Assembly: GCF_014836775.1 (NCBI RefSeq)
Contig: NZ_JACSQD010000007.1
Span: 1-64,000, forward strand
Length of the DNA stretch: 64,000 nucleotides
Reading direction: 5' to 3'
DNA from: Arthrobacter gallicola
Lineage (GTDB): Bacteria; Actinomycetota; Actinomycetes; Actinomycetales; Micrococcaceae
The notes under the pieces were generated by a model. The model searched no databases. It saw only the letters and a program-made list of their open reading frames with translations, and was not told where the DNA came from. Both the position numbers and the translations under genes were made by a program. This document shows, in pieces, positions 9,406 to 18,631 of the stretch; position 1 is the stretch's first letter, and every line of letters begins with the position of its first letter.

Positions 9406-9482
9406 GATGAGGTGCGGGGTGCGGAACAGTGCCTGTTTGCCTCTTCTGGACGTGCAATACCCCATCAATGGAGGAGAAAACC

Positions 9483-10529
9483 ATGCAGGCAGCACGCATG
9501 TCGGGCCGGAGGCAGCTCGTAACCACCGCGGCGTTCATCGCCGTCGGCGGGCTCGTCCTCACCGGATGTTCCAGCGGCGAAGAGACCAGCAGTGATCCGA
9601 CCAACAACTCGGTGGAAGGCAACCAGGCCGAGGGCGACACCGTCGTCATCGGCTTTTCCGGCCCGGCTGCCGACCACGGCTGGCTTGGGGCAATCAACTC
9701 AGCTGCCCTGGCGGAAGCGGAGAAGCTCCCGGATGTCGAACTCCGGGTCGCTGAGGGGACCAATGACGCGAATCTCCAGATCAGCCAGGTGGAGCAGTTC
9801 ATTAACGAGGGCGTGGACGCCATTGTCCTGCTGCCCACCGACGGCGCGGCACTGACCGCCGTCGCCACACAGGCCATGGAGGCCGGCATACCCGTGATCA
9901 ACGTGGACCGGGAGTTCTCCAGCCCCTTCGCCGCACGCGCCACCGTCCTTGGCGACAACTACGGGATGGGCGTCAGTGCCGGAACGTATATCTGTGAGCA
10001 GGTGGGTGACCAGCCCGACGCCGTGGTGGCGGAAATCGCCGGCATCGATTCACTGCCCCTCACCCAGGACCGCAGCGCCGGCTTCAAGGACGCACTGGAG
10101 GGCTGCGGCCTGGAGGTCAACAACCGGGTTGCGGCCGACTTCACTGTCCAGGGCGGGGAGGCTGCGACGTCACAGCTGCTCGCTGCCGCCCCGAAGATCG
10201 ATGCGGTCTGGAACCACGACGACGATCAGGGCATCGGTGTCCTGGCCGCCATCGACTCTGCCGGGCGGGACGAATTCATCATGGTCGGCGGGGCAGGATC
10301 CGCCAACGCCATGCGGGAGATCCAGTCCGGCGAGGGCGTGCTCAAGGCAACGATCATCTATCCCTCCACCCAGGCCGCTGACGGTATCCGGCTGGCCCGG
10401 CTGGTGGTCCAGGACAAGGCCATGAGCGATCTGGTGGAGATCGAGGTTCCCAACCGGATTGTCCTCAACGCGCCCGTTGTCACCAGCGAGAACGTGGAGA
10501 AGTACCTTCCCACCGCGTTCGAGTCCTGA
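9483..10529 (+). CDS. sugar ABC transporter substrate-binding lipoprotein (RbsB-like)
   Basis: 348 residues from an ATG with a GGAGGAG site seven bases upstream; an earlier in-frame ATG-proximal extension lacks this. A signal sequence (residues about 1-28) ends in the lipobox LTGC, giving a membrane-anchored lipoprotein. The mature part is a periplasmic-binding-protein type 1 domain: VVIGFSGPAADHGWLGAINSAALAEA, QISQVEQFINEGVDAIVLLPTDG, and IPVINVDREF are the typical sugar-binding blocks. It serves the permease/ATPase encoded divergently; such a split arrangement is less usual than one operon. Confidence 0.9.
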   Translation: MQAARMSGRRQLVTTAAFIAVGGLVLTGCSSGEETSSDPTNNSVEGNQAEGDTVVIGFSGPAADHGWLGAINSAALAEAEKLPDVELRVAEGTNDANLQISQVEQFINEGVDAIVLLPTDGAALTAVATQAMEAGIPVINVDREFSSPFAARATVLGDNYGMGVSAGTYICEQVGDQPDAVVAEIAGIDSLPLTQDRSAGFKDALEGCGLEVNNRVAADFTVQGGEAATSQLLAAAPKIDAVWNHDDDQGIGVLAAIDSAGRDEFIMVGGAGSANAMREIQSGEGVLKATIIYPSTQAADGIRLARLVVQDKAMSDLVEIEVPNRIVLNAPVVTSENVEKYLPTAFES

Positions 10530-10531
10530 GT

Positions 10532-10579
10532 CCCGTGCGGGCAGGGCGTTCCACGCCTTGGCTGCCCTGCCCGTACGGG
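10532..10579 (+). terminator. hairpin after the binding-protein gene (attenuating terminator)
   Basis: A 16-base inverted repeat (10532-10547 with 10564-10579, one non-Watson-Crick pair) and a 16-base loop begin three bases after the binding-protein stop. No U-run follows. Such a structure commonly lowers expression of downstream genes relative to the binding protein. Confidence 0.55.
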
Positions 10580-10639
10580 TCCACGCCGCCGCAAAACAAC
10601 AGCGGCGAAGTCCGCGGAAACAGGAAACGAGGAGAGCGA

Positions 10640-11830
10640 ATGGACGTCGAAAAACCACTACGGGTGGCGTTGATCGGCCACGGATTTATGGGCGCGGCCC
10701 ATTCCCAGGCGTGGCGTGTGGCCGGGAGGTTCTTCGATCTGCCGCTGCAGCCCCGGATGGCGCTGTTAGTGGGCAGGGATCCCCGCCGCACGGAAGCCGC
10801 GGCCCGGAAGTGGGGCTGGGAGGAAACCTCCACGGACTGGGAGGAAGCGGTCCAGCGGCAGGATATCGACGTCGTCGACATCGTGACGCCGGGCGCCTCC
10901 CACGCGCAGATCGCCATCGCCGCCCTGCAGGCCGGCAAGCACGTGCTGTGTGAGAAGCCGCTGGCCAACACCGTCCAGGAAGCGCAGGCCATGGCCGACG
11001 CCGCCGCCCGGGCAGCTGCCCACGGCACCCGGGCGATGGTGGGGTTCACCTACCGCCGGCTCCCGGCCGCAACCCACGCCCGCGACCTCGTGGCCGCCGG
11101 TGCCATTGGCACGGTGCGGCAGGTGCGCGCCGTCTATTTGCAGGACTGGCTGGTTGACGCTGAGGCGCCGCTGACCTGGCGGCTGGACCGGGAGCAGGCC
11201 GGGTCCGGCGTGCTGGGCGATCTTGGCGCCCACGCCGTGGACTTGGCGCAGTACGTGACCGGTCAGCAGCTCACCGAGGTCAGCGGCACCCTGGAAACCC
11301 TGGTGGCTACCCGGCCGCTGCCGGCCGCAGCGTCCGCACCAGGCAGCACCGGGCTGGGCGCGGCCGCAGGCACCGGCGAGCGCGGACCGGTCACCGTGGA
11401 TGACGCCGCCTATTTCAGCGGCCGATTCTCCGACGGTTTGCTCGGGTCCTTCGAAGCCAGCCGGATGGCCACCGGCCGCAAGAACGCCCTGCGGCTGGAG
11501 GTTTCCGGCAGCCTCGGCGCCGTGCACTTTGATCTGGAGGACCTGAACTTCCTGGACTTCTACGACTACACCGCCCCGCCTGCGCGGCAGGGTTTCACCC
11601 GGATCATGGTCACCGAACCGGTGCATCCGTATGTCTCCGCGTGGTGGCCGGCCGGCCATTCGCTGGGCTATGAGCACGGCTTTGTCCACCAGGCCAAGGA
11701 CTTCGTGGAGGCCATTGCCGCTGGAACCCAGCCCACGCCGTCGTTCGCTGACGGATTCCAGATCCAGCAGGTGCTCGACGCCGTCTCCCGCAGTTCCGGC
11801 AAGTCCAGCGTCTGGACCCCGGTGCAGTAG
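10640..11830 (+). CDS. Gfo/Idh/MocA family NAD(P)-dependent oxidoreductase
   Basis: 396 residues, ATG with a GAGGAGAG ribosome site. N-terminal Rossmann domain (VALIGHGFMGAAHSQAW, residues about 9-25), the family motif VLCEKPLANTVQEA near residue 100 with the conserved Glu-Lys-Pro, and the C-terminal alpha/beta domain with GSGVLGDLGAHAVDLAQYV near residue 190-205. Enzymes of this family oxidise hydroxyls of sugars, inositols or sugar derivatives in the cytoplasm. It follows the binding protein by 110 bases and precedes a TIM-barrel isomerase by 29, so the three probably handle one imported polyol or sugar. Confidence 0.9.
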   Translation: MDVEKPLRVALIGHGFMGAAHSQAWRVAGRFFDLPLQPRMALLVGRDPRRTEAAARKWGWEETSTDWEEAVQRQDIDVVDIVTPGASHAQIAIAALQAGKHVLCEKPLANTVQEAQAMADAAARAAAHGTRAMVGFTYRRLPAATHARDLVAAGAIGTVRQVRAVYLQDWLVDAEAPLTWRLDREQAGSGVLGDLGAHAVDLAQYVTGQQLTEVSGTLETLVATRPLPAAASAPGSTGLGAAAGTGERGPVTVDDAAYFSGRFSDGLLGSFEASRMATGRKNALRLEVSGSLGAVHFDLEDLNFLDFYDYTAPPARQGFTRIMVTEPVHPYVSAWWPAGHSLGYEHGFVHQAKDFVEAIAAGTQPTPSFADGFQIQQVLDAVSRSSGKSSVWTPVQ

Positions 11831-11859
11831 CCCCCTTCCCCCTGACCCAAGGAGTACTT

Positions 11860-12861
11860 ATGTCCCGCCCAGTCACTTTGTTCACCGGCCAGTGGGCCGA
11901 TCTGCCCCTGGAGGAAGTTGCCCGGCTCGCGTCCGGCTGGGGTTACGACGGCCTGGAAATCGCCTGCTGGGGAGACCATCTGGATCCCTGGCGCTGGGAC
12001 GACGAGTCCTATATCCAGGACCGGCTGGCGATCCTGGAGAAGTACAACCTCAGCGTGTACACGATTTCCAACCATCTCAAGGGCCAGGCCGTGTGCGACG
12101 ATCCGATCGACCAGCGCCACCGGGACATTCTCCCGGACCAGGTTTGGGGCGACGGGGAACCGGAAGGCGTCCGGCAGCGCGCTGCCGAGGAAATGAAGCA
12201 CACCGCCCGGCTGGCCGCCGCCCTGGATGTGAAGACGGTTGTCGGCTTCACCGGTTCCTCCATCTGGAAGTACGTGGCAATGTTCCCGCCGGTATCCGCG
12301 GAGGCCATCGACGCCGGCTACCAGGACTTCGCCGACCGCTGGAACCCCATCCTGGATGTGTTCGACGAGGTGGGCGTACGGTTCGCGCATGAGGTCCATC
12401 CCAGTGAAATCGCCTACGACTACTGGACCACCCAGCGGGCCCTGGAAGCGATCGGGCACCGGCCGGCGTTCGGGCTGAACTGGGATCCCAGCCATTTCGT
12501 CTGGCAGGACCTGGATCCGGTCAGCTTCCTCTGGGACTTCCAGGACCGGATTTACCACGTGCACTGCAAGGACACGAAGAAGCGTCTGAGCAACGGCCGC
12601 AACGGACGGCTTGGCTCCCATCTGCCCTGGGCCGACCCGCGGCGCGGCTGGGACTTCGTCTCCACCGGCCACGGCGATGTCCCCTGGGAAGACGCTTTCC
12701 GGATGCTCAACAGCATCGGCTACGAGGGGCCGACATCCGTGGAATGGGAGGATGCCGGCATGGACCGCCTGGTGGGTGCCCCGGAGGCCCTGGCCTTTGT
12801 GCGGTCTCTGGCCCTGAATCCGCCGCAGGCTGCCTTCGACGCCGTCTTCTCCGCGCGCTGA
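11860..12861 (+). CDS. sugar phosphate isomerase/epimerase family protein (xylose-isomerase-like TIM barrel)
   Basis: 333 residues. Xylose-isomerase-like TIM barrel with a metal site built from conserved acidic and His residues: GYDGLEIACWGDHLD (residues about 26-40), HEVHPSEIAYDY near residue 178, GLNWDPSHFVWQ near residue 205-217, and YHVHCKDTKK near residue 235. ATG with an AAGGAG site. Members isomerise or epimerise keto-sugars and often pair with Gfo/Idh/MocA dehydrogenases, as here. Substrate not assignable. Confidence 0.88.
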   Translation: MSRPVTLFTGQWADLPLEEVARLASGWGYDGLEIACWGDHLDPWRWDDESYIQDRLAILEKYNLSVYTISNHLKGQAVCDDPIDQRHRDILPDQVWGDGEPEGVRQRAAEEMKHTARLAAALDVKTVVGFTGSSIWKYVAMFPPVSAEAIDAGYQDFADRWNPILDVFDEVGVRFAHEVHPSEIAYDYWTTQRALEAIGHRPAFGLNWDPSHFVWQDLDPVSFLWDFQDRIYHVHCKDTKKRLSNGRNGRLGSHLPWADPRRGWDFVSTGHGDVPWEDAFRMLNSIGYEGPTSVEWEDAGMDRLVGAPEALAFVRSLALNPPQAAFDAVFSAR

Positions 12862-12893
12862 CTTCCTCGCACTGGACTTTCTCCTCGCGCTGA

Positions 12894-12933
12894 ACAGCAG
12901 GGACCCGGGGCCTTGGCCCCGGGTCCCTGCTGT
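12894..12933. terminator. bidirectional hairpin terminator
   Basis: Perfect 19-base stem (12894-12912 with 12915-12933) closed by a TT/CTTG loop, between the convergent isomerase and glycosidase genes. The GC-rich, symmetric hairpin can terminate both transcripts. Confidence 0.85.
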
Positions 12934-12971
12934 GTTCGGTGCTTATGCCTCAGGGGCTGACTCCATGGCGG

Positions 12972-15716
12972 TTACTCCACGAAGATGCTGCCGACCAGGC
13001 GGGTGTCATTCACCGAGCTGCCCACGTAGATGGGCACCTCTCCGGTGGGAGTCACCCAGCCGGCGGCGTCGTCCCAGTACTGCAGGGCCCGCGGGTCCAG
13101 ATCGATGTTGACCGTCCCGGCTCCGCCCGGCGGCAGCGTGATGCTGCCGTAGCCGGCCAGCTGCCGGGCAGGCGTCGGAACACTCGTGGGCAGGTTGCCC
13201 ACATACACCTGCACGGTTTCCTCACCCTCACGAGTGCCAAGGTTGATCACCTGCGCGGCCACGGCGGCTTCCGGTGCCGGACCCGCCTCGACCACCGGGG
13301 TGGTAAACAGGTTGCCGTACTGGAACCGGGTGTAGGAAAGTCCGTGACCGAAGGGGAAGAGCGGAATGACATCCCGGCTGGTGTAGGCCTTGTAACCCAC
13401 AAACACTCCGTCGACATACGGCACCTGCGGCTCCAGCTGCTCAATCAGCAGGAAGGGATTCTCCACACCCACCGATGCCGCCTGTTCCTCGCTGACCGGG
13501 AAGGTCACCGGCAGTTTGCCGGACGGGTTGGCATCGCCGTACAGCAGCGCGGCCACCGCCAGTCCCTGTGCCTGTCCCGGGTACCAGGTTTCCAGTACGG
13601 CCGGCACCTGGTCGATCCAGGGCATGGTCACCGGTCCGCTGGTGGCCAGCACCACGATGGTGTTCGGATTCACCGCCGAGACGGCCCGGATCAGGCGGTC
13701 CTGGTCCTGCGGCAGGGTCAGGGAGCCGCGGTCGGCTGCTTCACCGGTGTAGTCGCGGGCAACGATGACGGCGGTGCTGTTGCGTGAGGCCACCTCGACT
13801 GCTTCCTGGATGGCCAGTGAGTTGGCGTCCTCCGGCGCGTACCAGCCCAGGCGCATCATGGCTCCCGGCTGGTCATTGAGTCCGCCGTCGAATTGGTTCT
13901 CCGCGTCCGTGGTGTACTCCACCCGGATCGGAACTTCCTGACCTTCGGCCATGTTGATCGCCGCTTCCGTGGTGCCGAACGGCTGTGCGGGAGCGGTGGT
14001 CACCAGGGTGCCGTCGATGTACAGCCGGGCGGTGCCCAGATGCGTCATGGTCAGTGTGTAGTCCCCGGTCGCCGGTGCCACGAGGGTTCCGGTCCAGACT
14101 GCGGACATCGGCGCCGCCACCAGGGGGATCGGCAGTCCCGGCACCTGCGAGGTGTTGATCGTGTCGGCCGAGATTCCGGTCCGCAGGTTGACCTGCAGTT
14201 CGTCCCGGGCCAGCACGGGTTCGCCCTCGAAGTTCTCGATCCCGCTGCGGTATTCGGCCTGCACGTTGGTCAGCACCGTGCTGGGGATCGGGGGCGGGCC
14301 GGGCAGTGTATCGCCCAGGGACACCGGGTCGGTGCCCTGTGCGTATTCCACTGTGGCGCCTGCTCCGGCCCGGGCGGTGATGCCGTCCAGGATGGTGGTC
14401 AGCTGCGCCGGATTGGGAATCGCTCCGGAACCGCCGCCGTCGATGTACCAGTCGGCGTCGGACCCGATGACCGCCACAGATGGTGTGGAGGACGCCAGGG
14501 GCAGCGCGCCGCCGTCGTTCTTCAGCAGCACCGCGGCGTCCTCGGCAATATCCTGGGCGATTACCGCGTGCGCTTCGAGCATGTTGGCGGGAACCGGCAC
14601 TTCGGTGGGTTGCGGATTGACGAAGGATCCCGGAGGCGGGTTATCGAAGATGCCCTTGGCGAACATGGTCAGCGCCACCCGCCGGGCGGCGTCGGTGACC
14701 CGCAGTTCGGAAACTTCGCCGCTCTGCACCGCGGCCAGCAGTGCCGGCCCGGAGAATTCCAGGCCCGGGCCGGACACGTCCAGTCCTGCCGCGTAGTCCG
14801 CGAAGCTGTGCGCGGCATTGAAGTCGGAGGATACAAATCCGGCGAAGCCCAGCTGGCTCTTCAGGATCTGGTTCAGCAGCCTGTCGTTGCCGCAGGCATA
14901 CTCTCCGTTGACCTGGTTGAAGGAGCACATCACGGCACCCGGATCGGCGTCGTTGATCAGCTTTTCCCAGGGCCGGGTGTAGGTTTCCTGCAGGGTCCGC
15001 TCATCGACCAGCACGTTCACGTGGCCGCGCCTGGTCTCGAAGTTGTTCAGGTTGTAGTGCTTGACCAGGGCGGAGATGCTGGCGCCCTGCTCCCCCTGCA
15101 CCTGTGCGGCGGCCATGGCACCGCTGAGCAGCGGGTCCTCCCCCAGGTCCTCCCACATCCGCCCGTTATAGGGGGTGCGGACCAGGTCCATGGTGGGTCC
15201 GGCCAGGGCGTTCCAGCCGGTGGCCCGGGCTTCCTCCCCACCCACGGCACCGTAGGCCCGGGCGTAGGACTCATCGAAGGTCGAGGCCAGCCCGACGCCG
15301 ACCGGCAGCCCGGTGGTCACGGTGTCCTCAAGGGCCAGGCCACAGCAGCCGTCCTTGCTGCGGATGGCCGGCAGGCCGAGTTCCGGCACACCGGGGCCGC
15401 CGGACTGGATCAGGTAGCTCACCTTCTGCTCCAGGGTCATCGCGTTGACGACCAGGTTGGCCCGCAGCCCCGGCGACAGGCTGGGGTCCCGCCACGGCTG
15501 GTCTTCCTGGAGCGGTGCCGGCGGTGCGGCCTGCTCCACGGCAGCCGGTTCTGCGTCAGGGAGTTCGGCGGCGCCGGCCGCCGGGAGGAAACTGGTGGTT
15601 GCTAGCAGGGTTCCCGCCAGCAGGGCGATCCCCCTTGTGAGTATTCGGTGTCTGGGGTTTCGGCTGCTTTGGCTGCGATGCAGTGGTGGAGCGCTGGCTT
15701 TGCTTTTTAGCTGCAT
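12972..15716 (-). CDS. secreted glycoside hydrolase family 3 beta-glycosidase with PA14 domain
   Basis: 914 residues. A basic N-terminus and hydrophobic stretch (ALLAGTLLATTSFLPAAGAA, ending near residue 50) form a secretion signal. GH3 N-terminal barrel follows (about 70-370) with the nucleophile Asp298 in GFVSSDFNAAHS and the substrate-binding KHYNLNNFETRR. The C-terminal alpha/beta domain starts at about residue 385 and is interrupted by a PA14 insert (about 485-628, with TGDYTLTMTHLGTARLYIDG), as in many beta-glucosidases. A fibronectin-III-like domain closes the protein. It likely releases monosaccharides outside the cell that neighbouring ABC systems import; the link to a particular transporter is inference. 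Confidence 0.93.
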   Translation of the reverse strand: MQLKSKASAPPLHRSQSSRNPRHRILTRGIALLAGTLLATTSFLPAAGAAELPDAEPAAVEQAAPPAPLQEDQPWRDPSLSPGLRANLVVNAMTLEQKVSYLIQSGGPGVPELGLPAIRSKDGCCGLALEDTVTTGLPVGVGLASTFDESYARAYGAVGGEEARATGWNALAGPTMDLVRTPYNGRMWEDLGEDPLLSGAMAAAQVQGEQGASISALVKHYNLNNFETRRGHVNVLVDERTLQETYTRPWEKLINDADPGAVMCSFNQVNGEYACGNDRLLNQILKSQLGFAGFVSSDFNAAHSFADYAAGLDVSGPGLEFSGPALLAAVQSGEVSELRVTDAARRVALTMFAKGIFDNPPPGSFVNPQPTEVPVPANMLEAHAVIAQDIAEDAAVLLKNDGGALPLASSTPSVAVIGSDADWYIDGGGSGAIPNPAQLTTILDGITARAGAGATVEYAQGTDPVSLGDTLPGPPPIPSTVLTNVQAEYRSGIENFEGEPVLARDELQVNLRTGISADTINTSQVPGLPIPLVAAPMSAVWTGTLVAPATGDYTLTMTHLGTARLYIDGTLVTTAPAQPFGTTEAAINMAEGQEVPIRVEYTTDAENQFDGGLNDQPGAMMRLGWYAPEDANSLAIQEAVEVASRNSTAVIVARDYTGEAADRGSLTLPQDQDRLIRAVSAVNPNTIVVLATSGPVTMPWIDQVPAVLETWYPGQAQGLAVAALLYGDANPSGKLPVTFPVSEEQAASVGVENPFLLIEQLEPQVPYVDGVFVGYKAYTSRDVIPLFPFGHGLSYTRFQYGNLFTTPVVEAGPAPEAAVAAQVINLGTREGEETVQVYVGNLPTSVPTPARQLAGYGSITLPPGGAGTVNIDLDPRALQYWDDAAGWVTPTGEVPIYVGSSVNDTRLVGSIFVE

Positions 15717-16597
15717 GGTGGTTCCCTCATACGGGCCGCGTTCACCCCCTGGGCGCGGCGGCTACCGCTTGGATTCCGCAGTGTGACCTGTGCGGGTGAT
15801 GAACGGCGGGAACACGTCGGCATTCTGACAGGCTTGGCCTTCCCCCAGCTTGGGTGCTCCCTACCGCTGCTCCCTCCGACCCCACATGCTGATGCGGCGG
15901 GTGCAGGATGGACGGTATGAGTGGGTTCGGGAGCGGTCAACCGAGGTTGGCGGTGCCGGGGGCTTGGGAGCGCGATTGGTGTGTCGGGTGGGGCGGGGTG
16001 GGGCTGGCGGCGCCGGCGGCCGGGCCGACGTGGGGCGGCGACGGCGGCCGGGACGGGGCTGGCAGGCGGCGATAGCGGCAGCGGCGGCGGGCCTGGCGCG
16101 GCGGGTCAGGGCTGGCGCGGCGGGTCAGGGCTGGCGCGGGCACCGGCGGCCGGTCCGGGGCGATGGTCAGCAGACCAGACTCTCCATGCGCTCCGTCCGC
16201 GCCCTTGGCCAGGATCTGGCCGCCTCCAACGTGCAGATATGGCGACTTCCGCGCACAGAAAGTCGCCATATCTGCACACCCAGCAAGAGCCAAGTCGCCA
16301 TACCTGCACATCCAGCGGAAGCAGTCCGCCCCGGCGCCCCACCGAACCGCCAAGCCGCCAAGCCACCGAACCACCAAGCCGCCAGGCCACCGACAGCGCC
16401 ACACAAGACGCCATATCTACTCTCGTGAGTCGCGGCCGCCCTCTTGTTCGGCCCGCGCGCGACCCGACCTCAGCCCCGTCCCGGCGCCAGCCCGGCCCGG
16501 GTCCGCGTCCCGCCCCGTCCCGTCCCAGCCCTGGTCCGGCCCCACGCGACCCGGTCCCGACCCGCCCCCAGCCCCAGACCCGCCCGCGCCCCCGAAC
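15717..16597. other. 880-base stretch without a supported gene
   Basis: Between the glycosidase start and the LacI-family stop. It contains an 18-base inverted repeat family (annotated separately), runs of near-tandem CCAAGCCGCCAAGCCACC-like units around 16340-16400, and GGGGCTGG/GGCGCGGCGGGTCAGGG duplications around 16100-16140. Open frames exist on both strands but they are low-complexity, mutually overlapping and match no family. The first ~200 bases presumably hold the glycosidase promoter. Confidence 0.6.
16231..16309. repeat. 18-base palindromic repeat cluster
   Basis: GTGCAGATATGGCGACTT at 16231-16248 is followed after 11 bases by its exact reverse complement at 16260-16277, and a third unit in the same sense as the second occurs at 16292-16309 with one change (T to C). 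A partial fourth unit (GACGCCATATCT) lies near 16408-16418. The first pair can form a perfect 18-bp hairpin. This is REP-like intergenic structure, not a CRISPR array. Confidence 0.8.
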
Positions 16598-17581
16598 CTA
16601 CGACCAGTGAATCGGCACCGTAAGCCGGCGCTGCTCCGGCGTCGCGAGTCCGGGCACCGGGAGCCCACGGTCCTGCAGGCCGCGCTGCTCAAGCAGCGCC
16701 AGCAAAAGTTCCACGGCCTGCCGGCCAATTTCGACGCCGTCCACGTCCACAGAGGGAACACCGGCGGAACCCAGTGCGCGGGCAATCCGGGCATCGCCGC
16801 TGACCACCATGTCCTGCGGCACGTCGATGCCGCGCAGCCGCAGGGCGTACATCAGGCCCAGGGCGATCGGCGAGGCATACACCAGGACGGCGGTGGCACC
16901 GGAAGCAAGCACCTCATCGACCAGCCGGATCCCGCTTTCCGCCAGCGGCGGCAGCGGACCGAGCACGGTCAGGTCCGCCCTGCCGGCCAGCGCCTGCGTG
17001 ATGGCGCCCGTGCGCATACTGTCCGGCCAGGACCCCTCGGGCCCGCCGACGTAGGCGATCCGGGTGTGTCCGCGGTCCGCGAGTTCTCCGGCCAGCCGGC
17101 CGAATGCGGCCGCGGTGTCCGCCACGACCGAAGGCATGCCGGGGACTTCGCGTTCGATCAGCACCGTAGGGGCCAGGGACGCTGCGTGCCGGACCACATC
17201 CTGGCTGGCTTGGGAGGCGTTCAGGATCAGGCCGTCCACCTGCCCGGCCAGCCGGTCCATGCCGCGCTGGTCCGCTGCGGAGGCCAGCCCGCTGACGGCA
17301 ATGGTGAGGTGGTTCCCGGAGTCCTCCGCCGCAGCCTGCGCACCCTCGATGATCGGGGCGAAGAAGGTGTTCTGCAGGCTGGGGACCACCAGGGCCAGCA
17401 GCCCGGTGCGGCCGCGGGCCAGGGCGCGGGCGATCCGGCTGGGCTGGAAACCCAGGGACTCGGAGGCGGCACGGACCCGTTCAATGGTCTCGCGGGCCAC
17501 CAGTTCGGGCCGGCCCAGGGCGCGGGAAGCGGTCGCCTTGGAAACGCCTGCGAGCGCGGCGACGTCGTCCAGTGTTGCCAT
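16598..17581 (-). CDS. LacI family transcriptional regulator
   Basis: 327 residues. Classic N-terminal LacI helix-turn-helix (TLDDVAALAGVSKATASRALG, residues 3-23) with a hinge, then a periplasmic-binding-like sensor domain (GLLALVVPSLQNTFFAPIIEG, about 58-78). It is divergent from the PotABCD-like operon with a 228-base intergenic region containing a CGGTT-N4-AACCG site, so it probably controls that operon. A role with the glycosidase is also possible because LacI proteins usually sense sugars or nucleosides; nucleoside sensing (as in CytR) would fit the deaminase in the operon. Confidence 0.9.
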   Translation of the reverse strand: MATLDDVAALAGVSKATASRALGRPELVARETIERVRAASESLGFQPSRIARALARGRTGLLALVVPSLQNTFFAPIIEGAQAAAEDSGNHLTIAVSGLASAADQRGMDRLAGQVDGLILNASQASQDVVRHAASLAPTVLIEREVPGMPSVVADTAAAFGRLAGELADRGHTRIAYVGGPEGSWPDSMRTGAITQALAGRADLTVLGPLPPLAESGIRLVDEVLASGATAVLVYASPIALGLMYALRLRGIDVPQDMVVSGDARIARALGSAGVPSVDVDGVEIGRQAVELLLALLEQRGLQDRGLPVPGLATPEQRRLTVPIHWS

Positions 17582-17692
17582 TGTTCCCCCTGATATCCCT
17601 GACGCGTAACTCTACCGCCGGGTGGGTGGCATGGGCCGCATATGAAGCCGTTAACAAACCGGAAACACGATCCTACTAGGGTAAGGTGCAAT

Positions 17693-17711
17693 CGGTTCCA
17701 CAACCGGTTTC
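17693..17711. promoter_or_regulatory. candidate LacI-type operator
   Basis: CGGTT-CCAC-AACCG (17693-17706) runs into the perfect 8-base palindrome AACCGGTT (17702-17709) and GTTTC. Centre-CG palindromes of this kind are typical LacI-family operators. A related AAACCGGAAAC stretch lies at about 17656. It sits between the LacI gene and the divergent transporter operon. Confidence 0.45.
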
Positions 17712-17809
17712 ATTCACGCGGTTGTCAGCCGTTGATTGATTGTCCGTCCGATCGTTTCGGCTGTCCTGGCCGAACCGGTCCGCCCATATTGATTCGGGGA
17801 TAACGCCGT

Positions 17810-18631
17810 ATGCTGCGCAGACCCAAGCTCCTGATCGCGCCGGGAGCCGTTGTGCTGGTGCTGGGATTCGCCATCCCCGCGCTGATCATGATTTTCAGCC
17901 CGCCCGGCTCCGGCCCGGCCGAGGTTTTGTCCCGGCTCTGGCAGATGCTGGGCGATCCGTATGACCTGGCGATCATCGGCCGCACCCTGGTCTACGGTCT
18001 TACCGTCACCATCCTGTGCATCGTCCTCGGCTTCCCCATCGCGTTCCTGCTGGCGCGGTCCACTTCCCGGTTCGCCGGCGTCTGGCTGGCCCTGGCCATC
18101 TTCCCGCTGCTGCTGAGCAACGTGGTCCGCACCTTCGGCTGGCTGGTCATCCTGGGCAGCAACGGCGCCGTCGGCCAGCTAATCGTCGCCCTGGGCCTCA
18201 GTGACCGCGGTCCGCAGCTGCTCTACACACCGCTGGCCGTGATCCTGGGCATGCTGCAGCTGTTCCTGCCGCTGGCGATCATCACCATCTACTCGGCGAT
18301 CGCGCAGGTGGACCGCAACCTGGACGACGCCGCCCGCGGCCTGGGTGCCACCCGCACCCGGACCCTGTGGACCGTCGTCGCACCGCTTTCCCTGCCGGGC
18401 ATCGTTGTCGCTGCCACGCTTGTCTTCGCCGGTGCGGCTACCGCCTACACCACGCCGTACCTGCTCGGCGGCACCGGACAGCGGGTGCTTTCCACCCAGC
18501 TGTTCACCTACTCCTCGGTGACCGTTGACTGGCAGGCGGCCTCGGCCACGGCCCTGATCATGACGGTGCTGGTCTTCCTGGTCTCCGGATTGTCCACTGT
18601 GCTTGGCTCGCGAAAGGGCAGGGTCGAGTGA
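17810..18631 (+). CDS. ABC transporter permease (PotB-like, spermidine/putrescine family)
   Basis: 273 residues with six predicted membrane helices, first at residues about 9-30. The inner-membrane-component loop signature is seen as DDAARGLGATRTRTLWTVVAPLSLPGI (about residues 178-204). This is the first permease of a polyamine-type importer, coupled to the next gene by a GTGA overlap. True substrate is uncertain: this permease subfamily also carries other amines and phosphonates, and the operon includes a deaminase. Confidence 0.88.
   Translation: MLRRPKLLIAPGAVVLVLGFAIPALIMIFSPPGSGPAEVLSRLWQMLGDPYDLAIIGRTLVYGLTVTILCIVLGFPIAFLLARSTSRFAGVWLALAIFPLLLSNVVRTFGWLVILGSNGAVGQLIVALGLSDRGPQLLYTPLAVILGMLQLFLPLAIITIYSAIAQVDRNLDDAARGLGATRTRTLWTVVAPLSLPGIVVAATLVFAGAATAYTTPYLLGGTGQRVLSTQLFTYSSVTVDWQAASATALIMTVLVFLVSGLSTVLGSRKGRVE

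Noticed and set aside
9322..9495. Upstream extension of the sugar ATPase to an earlier start
   Set aside because: It would read through the divergent promoter and adds a leader absent from the family; ATG 9321 fits the expected start.
16231..16309. Palindromic repeats considered as CRISPR or as a tRNA-like structure
   Set aside because: Units are inverted and unequally spaced; no cloverleaf arms or T-loop. No tRNA or rRNA recognised anywhere in the window.
15850..16610. Several overlapping open frames on both strands in the repeat region
   Set aside because: They are low-complexity, use repeat sequence, and no frame is preferred.
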